Positions 26,393-34,792 of a DNA stretch of 64,000 nucleotides are shown piece after piece (the stretch's first letter is position 1; the number at the start of each line of letters is the position of its first letter). This stretch comes from Candidatus Delongbacteria bacterium (GTDB lineage Bacteria > CAIWAD01). The notes beneath the pieces are model-generated. The model saw only the letters and a program-made list of their open reading frames with translations, was not told the origin of the DNA and did no database searches. Location of the stretch: positions 1-64,000 of the forward strand of contig JBAYTZ010000002.1 of the NCBI GenBank assembly GCA_041675285.1, written 5' to 3'. The position numbers and the translations under genes were made by a program.

Positions 26393-26788
26393 TTACGCCA
26401 CCAGGCCGTGGTTGGTCCAGAGGACGCTGATCTCCGAGCCGTCCACGGAGAGGACACGTCCCACGATCTTGAGGCCGGTCGTGGCCACCTTCAGCTTCGC
26501 CGTGGTGGCATCGAAGGTGAGGTTGTTGCCCGCCGCCGGCGTGCCGGTGAACTGGTCCGTCTGGAAGACGAAGCCCCCCGTGTCCACCACGCAGGGCGTG
26601 GTCTCCGTGGCGCCCTGGGCGCTGCAGTCCTTGTCCGCCTTCTTCAGGACGCCCGCCGGCACGTCACTGGCGTTGTTCACCACGCTGAACTCGTTGTTGC
26701 CGACGCTCTTCAGCACCTGGCCCGGCGTGCCCGGCCCCTTGAGGACGCCGTCGCCGTACTCGATGCCGGGATGGGAGTTGTTGTACAT
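26393..26788 (-). CDS. Capsid decoration-like protein
   Basis: This 131-residue beta-rich protein (GQVLKSVGNNEFSVVNNASDVPAGVLKK; VATTGLKIVGRVLSVDGSEISVLW) resembles the head-stabilising/decoration proteins (DUF2190-like) encoded beside the major capsid gene. The ATG at 26788 follows AAGGAGAG. The assignment rests on size, strand pattern and position. Confidence 0.65.
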   Translation of the reverse strand: MYNNSHPGIEYGDGVLKGPGTPGQVLKSVGNNEFSVVNNASDVPAGVLKKADKDCSAQGATETTPCVVDTGGFVFQTDQFTGTPAAGNNLTFDATTAKLKVATTGLKIVGRVLSVDGSEISVLWTNHGLVA

Positions 26789-26841
26789 GCTGCTCTCCTT
26801 CTGGCTGTGAAGCACCCGGCATCACCGGGTGGTGATGATTC

Positions 26842-27396
26842 CTACTCGGCCACCTCGCCCCGCTCACGGGACAGCCGGCGCTGGTGCAGGGCGGCCAGGC
26901 CGTCGCCCAGCTTCTGGGTCAGCCCCTGGGGGGCGGGATCGGCACCCGTAGACGGGGCCAATCCGGCGTTGGCGCGCAGGGCCCCGCCACTGGCGGACCC
27001 GGCCGCGCTGGCGCTGCCGACGCCGCCGTCCTCGGCCGCCGCGGCCGCCGCCGCCTTTTCCTCCTCGGTGGGCTCCGCGGCCTGCTTGTCGGGCAGGTCC
27101 TTCCAGGTGTCCTCCACGGCCTGACGGGCCTCGTCGGACAAGCCGGCCAGCCGCTCCACCTCCGCCTGGCGCGCGGCCGCGTCGGCGAAGGCCCGGCCCT
27201 TCTTCTCCATCAGGGCCACCAGAGCCTCGGCCGCCTGCTTGGCCGCGCTCTTGGCCTTCTCGTCCTCGGCCGCCTGAACCTTGCCGGTCAGTTCCTCGTT
27301 CTGGGCGGCCAACTGCTCCGCGACCTGCAGGAGCTCGGCCTGGGTCATGTCCTTCAGCGGCTTGTCCGTGGCCGCCTGGGTCTTCGGGTCCTTCAT
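26842..27396 (-). CDS. Predicted nested scaffold protein
   Basis: An in-frame ATG at 27396 (codon 676) follows AAGGAG with 9-base spacing. It would produce a 184-residue helical protein (MTQAELLQVAEQLAAQNEELTGKV, then Ala/Glu-rich coil and a short basic-helical end). This is the lambda C/Nu3 arrangement: a scaffold made from an internal start inside the protease gene. Its C-terminus ends next to the decoration gene. Confidence 0.65.
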   Translation of the reverse strand: MKDPKTQAATDKPLKDMTQAELLQVAEQLAAQNEELTGKVQAAEDEKAKSAAKQAAEALVALMEKKGRAFADAAARQAEVERLAGLSDEARQAVEDTWKDLPDKQAAEPTEEEKAAAAAAAEDGGVGSASAAGSASGGALRANAGLAPSTGADPAPQGLTQKLGDGLAALHQRRLSRERGEVAE

Positions 27397-28308
27397 GTCG
27401 TCCGTCTCCTTGCTGATGCTCGTGAGGATCTGGATCACGCGATCCGCCGTGTCGGTGGCGGCCTGGCGGATCTTCGTGCCGGTGTCATCCAGCGTGGCCT
27501 TGCCCGCGGTGAACTCTCCCACGAGCGTGTTCACGACCATGCCGAAGGCGTCCTGCGCCCGCCACAGGTCGTCCCGGATTTCCTGCTGGATGAGGACCTG
27601 CTTGACGTTCTCAGGGCGCGCGCCCACGTCGCCGTAGTAGGAGGACGCGCGCATCCGGCCATCCTCGCCTTGGGCCATGGACGTGATGTCGGCCTTGGGG
27701 TCGGCGGGCTCGTAGCCCTCCAAGAGGCCGGCGCCCGTGAAGGTCACGCCGTGCAGGATCTCGTAGCAGTCCTTGCCCTCGACCTTCTGGCCCTTCTGCT
27801 TCTTCAGATGCTCGCAGCGCTCCGCCGCGTTCGTGAAGGTGTGGCCGCAGATGGAGCACTCGCCCTTCTGGTAGGAGCACTCCATCGAGACCTTCGTGAT
27901 TAGCTCCTCGTGGATGAGCTTGCGCGCCTTCACCGCCAGCTCGTCGGAACCCGTGAAGAGCTTGCCACCGCAGACCACGCGGCCGCCTTCCACGTCCTCG
28001 AAGGCCGCGGACTCGGTCTTGCCCACGATGTCCTGGGCCTTCTGGCCGTGCTTCAGGTTGATCTTCACGCCGGCGGCGCTGGCCGCGGCCTTTTTTAGCT
28101 CGTCCACAGTGAAGTGGTCGCTGTTCTTGTTGGTGCCCGCGTGGCAGAGGACGAAGGCGATTTCGTGGTCCTCGCCGCCCTCCTTGGCATCCTCGGCCAC
28201 GGCCACCAGATGGCCCACCTCCAGGCTGGCGGTCATGCGGGCCTTGCCCGCCGCGGCTGCCTGCATGGCCGCAATGGCCGCCGCGTCCACCGGGGTCTTG
28301 TCCTTCAC
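26842..28308 (-). CDS. Predicted internal product: prohead protease plus scaffold
   Basis: An in-frame GTG at 28308 (codon 372 of the fusion) is preceded by TAAGGAGG with 5-base spacing, one of the best ribosome binding sites in the operon. Translation from here would give a 488-residue protein beginning VKDKTPVDAAAIAAMQ. It would contain the protease-like domain, the Cys/His cluster and the scaffold but not the methyltransferase. The sequence looks like an ancestral gene start now inside a longer frame. Confidence 0.65.
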   Translation of the reverse strand: MKDKTPVDAAAIAAMQAAAAGKARMTASLEVGHLVAVAEDAKEGGEDHEIAFVLCHAGTNKNSDHFTVDELKKAAASAAGVKINLKHGQKAQDIVGKTESAAFEDVEGGRVVCGGKLFTGSDELAVKARKLIHEELITKVSMECSYQKGECSICGHTFTNAAERCEHLKKQKGQKVEGKDCYEILHGVTFTGAGLLEGYEPADPKADITSMAQGEDGRMRASSYYGDVGARPENVKQVLIQQEIRDDLWRAQDAFGMVVNTLVGEFTAGKATLDDTGTKIRQAATDTADRVIQILTSISKETDDMKDPKTQAATDKPLKDMTQAELLQVAEQLAAQNEELTGKVQAAEDEKAKSAAKQAAEALVALMEKKGRAFADAAARQAEVERLAGLSDEARQAVEDTWKDLPDKQAAEPTEEEKAAAAAAAEDGGVGSASAAGSASGGALRANAGLAPSTGADPAPQGLTQKLGDGLAALHQRRLSRERGEVAE

Positions 28309-29421
28309 GTCGTCCTCCTTAGGCAAGCTTGACTTGCCCGGCTCGGCGGGCTCTTCGGCCTTCTTGGCCGTGCCCACGAACAGGTACTCCTTGGCCTTGG
28401 CCGGGTCCTCGTTGCGCCGCTTGCCGGCCAGGCTGGCGTAGGAGAAGTCCTTCGTCTCCAGCCGGAACTCGCGTCCGGCCTTCTCGAAGACCTCCTGCAG
28501 CTCGGCTTCGCTGGGGTAGCTGTGGTCGCGGTAGGAGAGCAGCCAATTGGGGATGTGCTCGGCCGCCCCGAAGACCGCCTGGAAGAACTCCAGGATGTTG
28601 GCCTTGGTCAGGTCGGCCTGGGTCTTTTCCATCTTCGTGACGCTGTCGGCCTTGGGATTTCGCCCCTCGCCCTTGACCATCACGGCGTCCACCACGTGGT
28701 AATTGGCGCTGTAGTTGGCCGCGCTGAACTCGGTCACGTAGGGCGGATCGAAGTAGGCCAGATCGGCCTTCACCTTGGGCAGGAACTCCCGCACGTCCAG
28801 ACGTTGGGCCGTGCACGTCGGACCGTCCAGGACCATCGAGTTCAGCCGCCGGATGACCTGGCCCAGCCGCTCGTGGAACTGCTCGGGGCTGTAGCCGTCC
28901 TCGCTGACCTTGCTGGTGGTGAACTGGGGGAACCAGCCTCGGGCCGAAAGCATCGTGGCGCCCAGGGCCGCCAGGGCGATGTCCCGCTTGAAGCCCTTCA
29001 AGGCGTCGACGTTCTCGCGCACTTCGTCGATGACACCGTGGATCTCGGGCTTCCAGAACTTGCCCTCGTAGTTGTCGCGGACGAAGCTGCCGGCCTTGGG
29101 GTTCGACTGGCAGAGGGCCTCGATCTCCTCGTCTGTCACGGTCTCGGACTGGTTGACTACGACGGCCCGGGCGATGTGGTGGGGCCAGTGCAGGCTGTCG
29201 TTGGAGTGGACCTGGAAGCCCTCGCGCTTGAGCATGTAGCTCACGCTGCCGCCGCCGGCGAAGGCATCGACCACGGTCTTCACGCCTTCCGGGATCTGCT
29301 CGCGGATCCAGTCCAGCAGCTTGCGCTTGTTCCCGATGTACTGGACGCCATGACTGGGCGCACCGGCGCCTTGGGCGGTCAGCTCAGGGAAAAGGGCGGC
29401 TTCAACCGTCAGGAAGGACAT
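26842..29421 (-). CDS. DNA adenine methyltransferase fused to prohead protease/scaffold
   Basis: This single 859-residue frame joins two phage functions. Residues 1-345 are a D12-class Dam-like adenine-N6 methyltransferase: YIGNKRKL (28-35), SAM-binding DAFAGGGS (52-59) and catalytic DPPY (225-228). Residues ~372-640 look like a prohead protease/minor capsid domain. They carry the NKNSDHFTVDEL...NLKHGQK...GKTESA pattern and a zinc-finger-like C-x2-C-x8-CEH cluster (CSICGHTF...CEHL). Residues ~676-859 are a coiled, Ala/Glu-rich scaffold. Strong ribosome binding sites precede in-frame starts at 28308 and 27396, so separate protease and scaffold products are likely. No stop codon separates the methyltransferase. 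It sits directly upstream of the decoration and capsid genes. Confidence 0.85.
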   Translation of the reverse strand: MSFLTVEAALFPELTAQGAGAPSHGVQYIGNKRKLLDWIREQIPEGVKTVVDAFAGGGSVSYMLKREGFQVHSNDSLHWPHHIARAVVVNQSETVTDEEIEALCQSNPKAGSFVRDNYEGKFWKPEIHGVIDEVRENVDALKGFKRDIALAALGATMLSARGWFPQFTTSKVSEDGYSPEQFHERLGQVIRRLNSMVLDGPTCTAQRLDVREFLPKVKADLAYFDPPYVTEFSAANYSANYHVVDAVMVKGEGRNPKADSVTKMEKTQADLTKANILEFFQAVFGAAEHIPNWLLSYRDHSYPSEAELQEVFEKAGREFRLETKDFSYASLAGKRRNEDPAKAKEYLFVGTAKKAEEPAEPGKSSLPKEDDVKDKTPVDAAAIAAMQAAAAGKARMTASLEVGHLVAVAEDAKEGGEDHEIAFVLCHAGTNKNSDHFTVDELKKAAASAAGVKINLKHGQKAQDIVGKTESAAFEDVEGGRVVCGGKLFTGSDELAVKARKLIHEELITKVSMECSYQKGECSICGHTFTNAAERCEHLKKQKGQKVEGKDCYEILHGVTFTGAGLLEGYEPADPKADITSMAQGEDGRMRASSYYGDVGARPENVKQVLIQQEIRDDLWRAQDAFGMVVNTLVGEFTAGKATLDDTGTKIRQAATDTADRVIQILTSISKETDDMKDPKTQAATDKPLKDMTQAELLQVAEQLAAQNEELTGKVQAAEDEKAKSAAKQAAEALVALMEKKGRAFADAAARQAEVERLAGLSDEARQAVEDTWKDLPDKQAAEPTEEEKAAAAAAAEDGGVGSASAAGSASGGALRANAGLAPSTGADPAPQGLTQKLGDGLAALHQRRLSRERGEVAE

Positions 29422-29511
29422 ACTCGTCCCCGCGAATTCGTGGATTCGCGAAAACGATCTTCTGTCCGAGAGGGCGTGTCAATACGGTCAGCGGTTTTTT
29501 TCGGCGGGAAA

Positions 29512-29823
29512 TCAGTCGGCGGTTACTGTGGCCTGCATTTTCCTGATCCAACCAGGATAATCCGTCACGTCCTCTTCGTTGATTTGGCTTGCGCTCCGGG
29601 TGTAGCCAACGTGACCTTGCCAGTATTCCAGGCCTTCCAGGCCCAGCACCCTCTCACCGGATTCGAGCATCCGGTTGATGAGATCCGACGGGATGTCCTC
29701 GTCATTCGGGTAGGCCGGGTCAAAGACGTAGTCGAGCACTCCGTCCTGAATGATCCACGCGCCGATGGGCTTCTTGCGCGCATCGGCCTCCAGGTCGAAA
29801 ACGTAGAACCAGTGCACCTTCAC
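29512..29823 (-). CDS. Small hypothetical protein in the head operon
   Basis: This 103-residue acidic protein begins MKVHWFYVFDLEADARKKPIGAWIIQDG and ends with a helix. A GTG start overlaps the stop of the upstream gene (GTGA), showing translational coupling. I do not recognise a family. Confidence 0.6.
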   Translation of the reverse strand: MKVHWFYVFDLEADARKKPIGAWIIQDGVLDYVFDPAYPNDEDIPSDLINRMLESGERVLGLEGLEYWQGHVGYTRSASQINEEDVTDYPGWIRKMQATVTAD

Positions 29824-30329
29824 GGCTTCATTTCTCCCGTGGAGAGAAGGGTCTCCCTCCAGTGTCGAGCTTGCTCATCCAGGATGGCCTGTAAGGCCGC
29901 CACGCCCCCGATGCGGGCAACCTGCTTATCCCACTCCTGGTAGATGAGCTCTTGGCGCTCGTCCAGCGAATGTGGGTCGTTCCGACAGACAAGGAACCGG
30001 TACTCGTCGTTCACCTCTCGCAGTGTCAGGAAAAGCTCCTGGCGCTCCAGCACCTCGCATTCAAAGCAGTGCACGGGATGACTGCCGCCGTAGGTGTCGA
30101 GGATTCCCATTTCCGCAAACAGCAACCAGTAGCGCCAATGGTCCACTTGGCCGCTGGCGCGGTCGAAGATGGGCGTGGCCGAGAGCACGCGCATTCCAGC
30201 ATGGAAGCTGCGGATGGTGCCACCATCAGAAGAAAACGTGATCGTCACGTCAAAGCCGAACTCTCCAGGCAGCACATCCAGGTACTCCTGGAAGGCGATC
30301 CGCTGGATTTCGCGCATGTCGTCCTTCAT
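29820..30329 (-). CDS. Hypothetical protein coupled to the giant head protein
   Basis: This 169-residue protein has a beta-rich centre (FGFDVTITFSSDGGTIRSFHAGMRVLSATPIF; HWRYWLLFAEMGILDTYGG) and a helical end. The ATG at 30329 overlaps the stop of the 1488-residue gene (ATGA) and follows AAGGTGAG. No family is recognised. Its coupling to the kinase-bearing head protein hints at a partner or chaperone role. Confidence 0.6.
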   Translation of the reverse strand: MKDDMREIQRIAFQEYLDVLPGEFGFDVTITFSSDGGTIRSFHAGMRVLSATPIFDRASGQVDHWRYWLLFAEMGILDTYGGSHPVHCFECEVLERQELFLTLREVNDEYRFLVCRNDPHSLDERQELIYQEWDKQVARIGGVAALQAILDEQARHWRETLLSTGEMKP

Positions 30330-33300
30330 CCGCTCACCTTCACGACGTCCTCGATTCGCCGGCCATCCGGCAGAGTCGAAATCCCATGCTTCCTGAAGAG
30401 GGCCACCACGCTGGCCTTCTGGCCTGAACTGCCCACCACGAGGCTGTCCAAGTGTTCCAGCAGCGGCACGGCGCCCTTGAAAATGGTCTCGTTGGATCCG
30501 TGCCGGGGCATGCGCTTCCACGTGGCGATGTCCGAGATACGGTTCTCCCGCACGGAGTTGCCCACCACGTTGCCATACTTGTCGTGATCATAGCTAATGG
30601 CGTCGGCGCGACGTAGCATGTCGGGTTTGAAGCGGACGCAATTGACCTGCTTCTGGTCGGCCTTCACGATCCTCGTGAAGAAGTAGCTGGCGCCGCCCGT
30701 GTTCATGTCCTGGGACGGGCTCATGCCGCCGATGGGCACCCCCACACTGAAGCGCTCGGCCGTGGGCACGAAGGAGCGGTTGGTCGGCAGCACGGTCTCA
30801 AGGAAGCTCTGCATGTCGCCCTTGGTCAGGTGGTGCTGGAGCACGTAGCCGTCCAGTTCCCGGGCCAGCTCCTCGCGCGGGATGTCGAAGCGGTATTGCA
30901 CGCGCATGCCGGCGCCGGCCCGGGCGCCCGCCGTGGACGTTTGATAGACACCCGCCGGGTCGTAGTCGGGCAGCTTGGTCACGTCCTTCACGCCCAGGTG
31001 CCGGCTCCACGCATCGCGCCAGATGCGCACGGCAGCCTCGCTGGACCCGGCCTTCTTCGCCTCCGCCGCGGCCGCCTGGAAGGCCGGCGTTTCATCCACC
31101 TTGGCGGCATAGGCCACCTTCTGCAGATACATGAGCTCCTCGTCCACCGCAGAGGCCGGGGAAGCGTCCAGCCCCAGGGCCTTGAGCTTTTCCAGCGCCC
31201 TGGCCACGGTCGTTTCCGACACACCCTCACGTGCCTTGACCGTCATGCGGCCCTGCATGGCGTAGCTCTTGCCCTGTGCCTTGCCTGTGCCCTGCCAAGG
31301 CTTGTAGACCACTTCCACGCCATCGCCCAGGTCCGCGTGATACTCCACCAGGTTGTCGTTGATGCTGGAATGGAAGCGCGAGAGCGGAATGCGCTCGGCC
31401 TCCACCACGAGACCCTGGCCCTGGGCCGCCACCTGGTCCTCGGTCCAGCGTGCACTTGTCCGCACGCGGATCGCCTTTCCCTTTCCCGCTTGCTCGGCAC
31501 CCTGTCGCAAGGCCTTCAGGTCGTCGGGCGAAGGGGCAAAGGATTTCATCATGGGCAGACGTGTCGGCGTCCCGCCCCGGCTGGCATGGGTGGCGCGGGC
31601 CACTTCGTCCAAGACCTCCAGATACTGCTTGGCCATGGCACGTTCGATGACGTTGCCCTTGTCCACCAGCCGCGCCAGGACCGGGCGCAGGTTCTCTGCA
31701 GCAGCGAGCTTGGAGCTATTGAATCCCAGATCAGTGGCGTGCGTGTTGGCGGTCTTCACGGCGGCCAGGATCGTATCCCAGAACTCGTCCTCCCAGACGA
31801 GCTCCTTAGGTAGCTCCCCCACCACGTTGGACTTGAGGACCTTGACCAGACGCTTGTCGGCCTCCACGCGCAGGCGCAGTTGCAGCACGGTCTCCTTCTT
31901 GCCACCCACGCCCAGCACCTCGCGCACCAGCACGTTCTGGTCCTCGATGTCGCCTTTGTCCACGGCCAGGGATCGGCCCTGCCAGCCGGACTCGCGGATG
32001 GTCTGCACTTCGGCTTTCAGGTCGATGCGGCTGCCCCGCGCCCAGGCGAGCCCATCATCCGCCGCCGCAGGTGCCGTCTTCGGAGCAGCCTTCGGCACCA
32101 CGTCTCCAAAGCGGAAGTCCACCTTCTTGCCCGTGCGCACCGACTCGATCTGGCTGTAGAGCTTCTCGAAGTCCGCGCGGACGGAGTTCTTGCGCTCCAG
32201 GGCGGCACGCAGGAAGTCCTCCAGCGCGCCGGGCTGACCGGCGTAGCGCCGGCCGGCATAGGGCATGAGCATCTCGCGGAAGGCCGCGTCGGAGATGGCC
32301 TCCACCCGGCGGATCCGCTCCTCCGTGGCCTGCAGGTCGAGCTTGATCTTCCCGTCCCGGTGGGCGCGCAGGACCTTGTTGTAGATGGGCTCGTCGAAAC
32401 GCCCGCCGGCGTTGGGGGCGTAGTCCACGGACAGCTTGTCATGCCCGAAGTACTTGTAGAGCTGGCCTTTGTCGATGCCGTAGACCCGGCCGTCCTGGGC
32501 GCGCAGGAACTGGCCCGCGTGGCCGTCGTGGTTGGAGATGAGCCAGTCCACCACCTGCTCGCGCTGGATCTGCACGAGCTCTGCGGGGTCGATGGCCGCG
32601 ACATCCATCTTCTCGAAGTTGCTGGGGTCCCGGAGCCCCTTCTTCATCTGCTGGATCGAACCCATGCGCCGACGCCCGTTCATGTCCCCCAGCTCGATGT
32701 AGCGCACCTCGATGGCGTCCGGATCGATCTCGCGCTGGATGAGGTAGGCCACCTCATCTCCCCAGGCGCGGAAGTCCTCATTGATCGGCTTGAACAGCCA
32801 TTTGTCGCCGGCGTCGTCCAGGTAAAAATACTTGGTGTGCACACCGCCCAGCTCGCTGGCGTCGCTGTGGAAGGTGAACGGATTCCTGGCCTTGTAGGCC
32901 TCCCATGCTTCATCCGCGCTACGCGCCTGCACGGCCGGGCTGGCCTTGGGCGCAGGCGCTGGGGCTGCCACCTGGACCTTGGGCTGGGCCTGGGGTTTGG
33001 GCGCGGGCGTGGGCGCCATCTTCAGCTTGGCCGCATCCTTGGCCGCAGCCACCTTGGCAGCCACCTGCTCGGCGATCTTCGGCTGCACTGACGGAGTGGT
33101 CAGGTAGGCAACCGACTCCTCCTTCGTGAACCACTGGAAGTTCTTGACCTTCGCGGCCTTGAGGATTTCCCGCCTGGCCGTCTGCGGAACGGCCGCCACG
33201 GCATCCGTGAACGCGTGATGGGCTTTGAGGACGTACTGCTCCAGCTCGGCCAGCTGCTGGGGGCCTAGCAGGTCCTTGGTCTGCACGAGGTGCTTGACCA

Positions 33301-34792
33301 ACACGTCGATCTGGGCGTGGAACTCATTGAACTTGCCGAGATCCGTCTCCAGGGTCTTCAGCTTGCCCAGCTCCGTGTGGAAGTCGGCCACCGCCTGGTT
33401 GGCTTTGGCAAGCTTGGCGGCCGCCTCCTCGGCCGCCTTTTGCGCGGCCTTCGCTGCGTCCTCGGCCTGCTTCAGGGCCGCGGCCTTTGCCGCGTCCGTG
33501 GCATGGTCGACCTTGTGCAGGGCGGCCAGCATCTCGTCCTTGGACTTCAGTGCGCCCACCTTGTACTGTTTGAACCAAGCCTCCAGCTCGGCGCTCGTGT
33601 GCCCGGCCAGCCACTCCTCACTCTGTCCCGACGCCTTCGAAAGGAGGACGATGCGGTCGGCCTTGGTGCGGGCCACGGACACACCCTTTTCCTTGGCCAC
33701 CTCGCGCAACTGGACCATGTTGAGCTTGCTGTAGTCGCCTCCCTTCAGCGCCTCCTGGACAGCCGGGTTCTCCAGCGTCTGGCCGGAAAGCTGGGCCTCC
33801 AGCGCCTCCTTCGTGAGGAGTTGGGAGATGTCGGCAGGCACGTGCGTGCAGCGGCAGGCAGGATGCAGGGGCTGGCTGGGCAGGTCGACCAGGTCGAATT
33901 CCTTCCCGTCCAGCGGGCCGCAGTCCGGGCAGGTGCGCTCATCGCCTGCGGTTAGCCACCGCCCGCGCCGGATCCCCACCCGCGTCTCGAACTTCAGCGC
34001 GCCCTGGTTGTAGGCGCGCATCACCTCACTGCGCGCGATGAGCTCGGCGCGCTGCTGCACGGTCTTGAAGACCGTCTTACCTGCCTGACGGAACTCCTCC
34101 GGATCCTTGACGATGCCGCCGATGCGCCGAGCGATCTTGGCAGGACCTTCGCCCTGGGCGATGCCCACCTGCACGGCGCCCTTGATGCCCGCCACCAAGT
34201 CGTCCGAGAGCTTGCCCAGGAGCTGCAGCTGGTAGTTCGAGAGGAAGTCCAGGGCATCCGTCGGCACCAGCGAGAAAGCCGCCTCGGCCAGGGCTTCCCG
34301 GCCCGCCTGGTTCAACGTCTGGTAGCCACCCACCTTCAGGGCGCTCAGCTGGGCCAGCTTGCCCTCGATGCCGGCCTTCGACGCCGTCGCCGTCAGGTCT
34401 TGGTAGACCAGCGACAGGTCCTTCTTGAGCTGAGTGGCGGTTTGGGTCAGGTTCTTATTCAAGGCCTTCAGCCGCGCCAGCTGCACGGCCTTGCCCGGCT
34501 GGGCGCCGGGCCCGAATTGCGACAAGTCGCCCAGCACCAGGATCTGGGCCTTCACGTCCTTGGCCGCCCGGTCCAGGGCCTTCAGGCTGCCTGCCAGCAC
34601 CTCGTCAGTGTAGGCGCCGGCCTGGGCCAGGCTATTGGCTGTGGCCTGGGCGATGGCCTCCTTCTGGCTGAGGGCCTGGGATGACAGCGCCCGGCTTCCG
34701 TGCACGAGGAAGAGCGCCTCCACATGCAGGTGGAGTTCTCCCAGGGGCAGCGGCGGATGCGGGCTGCCACAGACACAGGAGTCAGTGGGCAT
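30326..34792 (-). CDS. Giant MuF-type head protein with embedded kinase-like domain
   Basis: This 1488-residue protein is three to four times longer than usual Mu gpF/SPP1 gp7 head-morphogenesis proteins. Residues ~1-320 are the MuF domain: LIARSEVMRAYNQGALKFE, then WLTAGDERTCPDCGPLDG and HPACRCTHV, with putative zinc ligands C288, C291, H310, C313 and C315. A long helical stalk and Pro/Ala linker follow (~330-620). Residues ~630-900 resemble the PI3/4-kinase/HipA-like fold: KWLFKPIN with a candidate ATP lysine, catalytic-loop-like DWLISNHDGHAGQFL (about 747-761) and GIDKG (about 770-774). The last ~580 residues contain a second structured region ending in SNETIFKGAVPLLEHL. The start overlaps the portal stop (TGATG). 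Such extensions in internal head proteins can be ejected effectors. Confidence 0.82.
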   Translation of the reverse strand: MPTDSCVCGSPHPPLPLGELHLHVEALFLVHGSRALSSQALSQKEAIAQATANSLAQAGAYTDEVLAGSLKALDRAAKDVKAQILVLGDLSQFGPGAQPGKAVQLARLKALNKNLTQTATQLKKDLSLVYQDLTATASKAGIEGKLAQLSALKVGGYQTLNQAGREALAEAAFSLVPTDALDFLSNYQLQLLGKLSDDLVAGIKGAVQVGIAQGEGPAKIARRIGGIVKDPEEFRQAGKTVFKTVQQRAELIARSEVMRAYNQGALKFETRVGIRRGRWLTAGDERTCPDCGPLDGKEFDLVDLPSQPLHPACRCTHVPADISQLLTKEALEAQLSGQTLENPAVQEALKGGDYSKLNMVQLREVAKEKGVSVARTKADRIVLLSKASGQSEEWLAGHTSAELEAWFKQYKVGALKSKDEMLAALHKVDHATDAAKAAALKQAEDAAKAAQKAAEEAAAKLAKANQAVADFHTELGKLKTLETDLGKFNEFHAQIDVLVKHLVQTKDLLGPQQLAELEQYVLKAHHAFTDAVAAVPQTARREILKAAKVKNFQWFTKEESVAYLTTPSVQPKIAEQVAAKVAAAKDAAKLKMAPTPAPKPQAQPKVQVAAPAPAPKASPAVQARSADEAWEAYKARNPFTFHSDASELGGVHTKYFYLDDAGDKWLFKPINEDFRAWGDEVAYLIQREIDPDAIEVRYIELGDMNGRRRMGSIQQMKKGLRDPSNFEKMDVAAIDPAELVQIQREQVVDWLISNHDGHAGQFLRAQDGRVYGIDKGQLYKYFGHDKLSVDYAPNAGGRFDEPIYNKVLRAHRDGKIKLDLQATEERIRRVEAISDAAFREMLMPYAGRRYAGQPGALEDFLRAALERKNSVRADFEKLYSQIESVRTGKKVDFRFGDVVPKAAPKTAPAAADDGLAWARGSRIDLKAEVQTIRESGWQGRSLAVDKGDIEDQNVLVREVLGVGGKKETVLQLRLRVEADKRLVKVLKSNVVGELPKELVWEDEFWDTILAAVKTANTHATDLGFNSSKLAAAENLRPVLARLVDKGNVIERAMAKQYLEVLDEVARATHASRGGTPTRLPMMKSFAPSPDDLKALRQGAEQAGKGKAIRVRTSARWTEDQVAAQGQGLVVEAERIPLSRFHSSINDNLVEYHADLGDGVEVVYKPWQGTGKAQGKSYAMQGRMTVKAREGVSETTVARALEKLKALGLDASPASAVDEELMYLQKVAYAAKVDETPAFQAAAAEAKKAGSSEAAVRIWRDAWSRHLGVKDVTKLPDYDPAGVYQTSTAGARAGAGMRVQYRFDIPREELARELDGYVLQHHLTKGDMQSFLETVLPTNRSFVPTAERFSVGVPIGGMSPSQDMNTGGASYFFTRIVKADQKQVNCVRFKPDMLRRADAISYDHDKYGNVVGNSVRENRISDIATWKRMPRHGSNETIFKGAVPLLEHLDSLVVGSSGQKASVVALFRKHGISTLPDGRRIEDVVKVSG

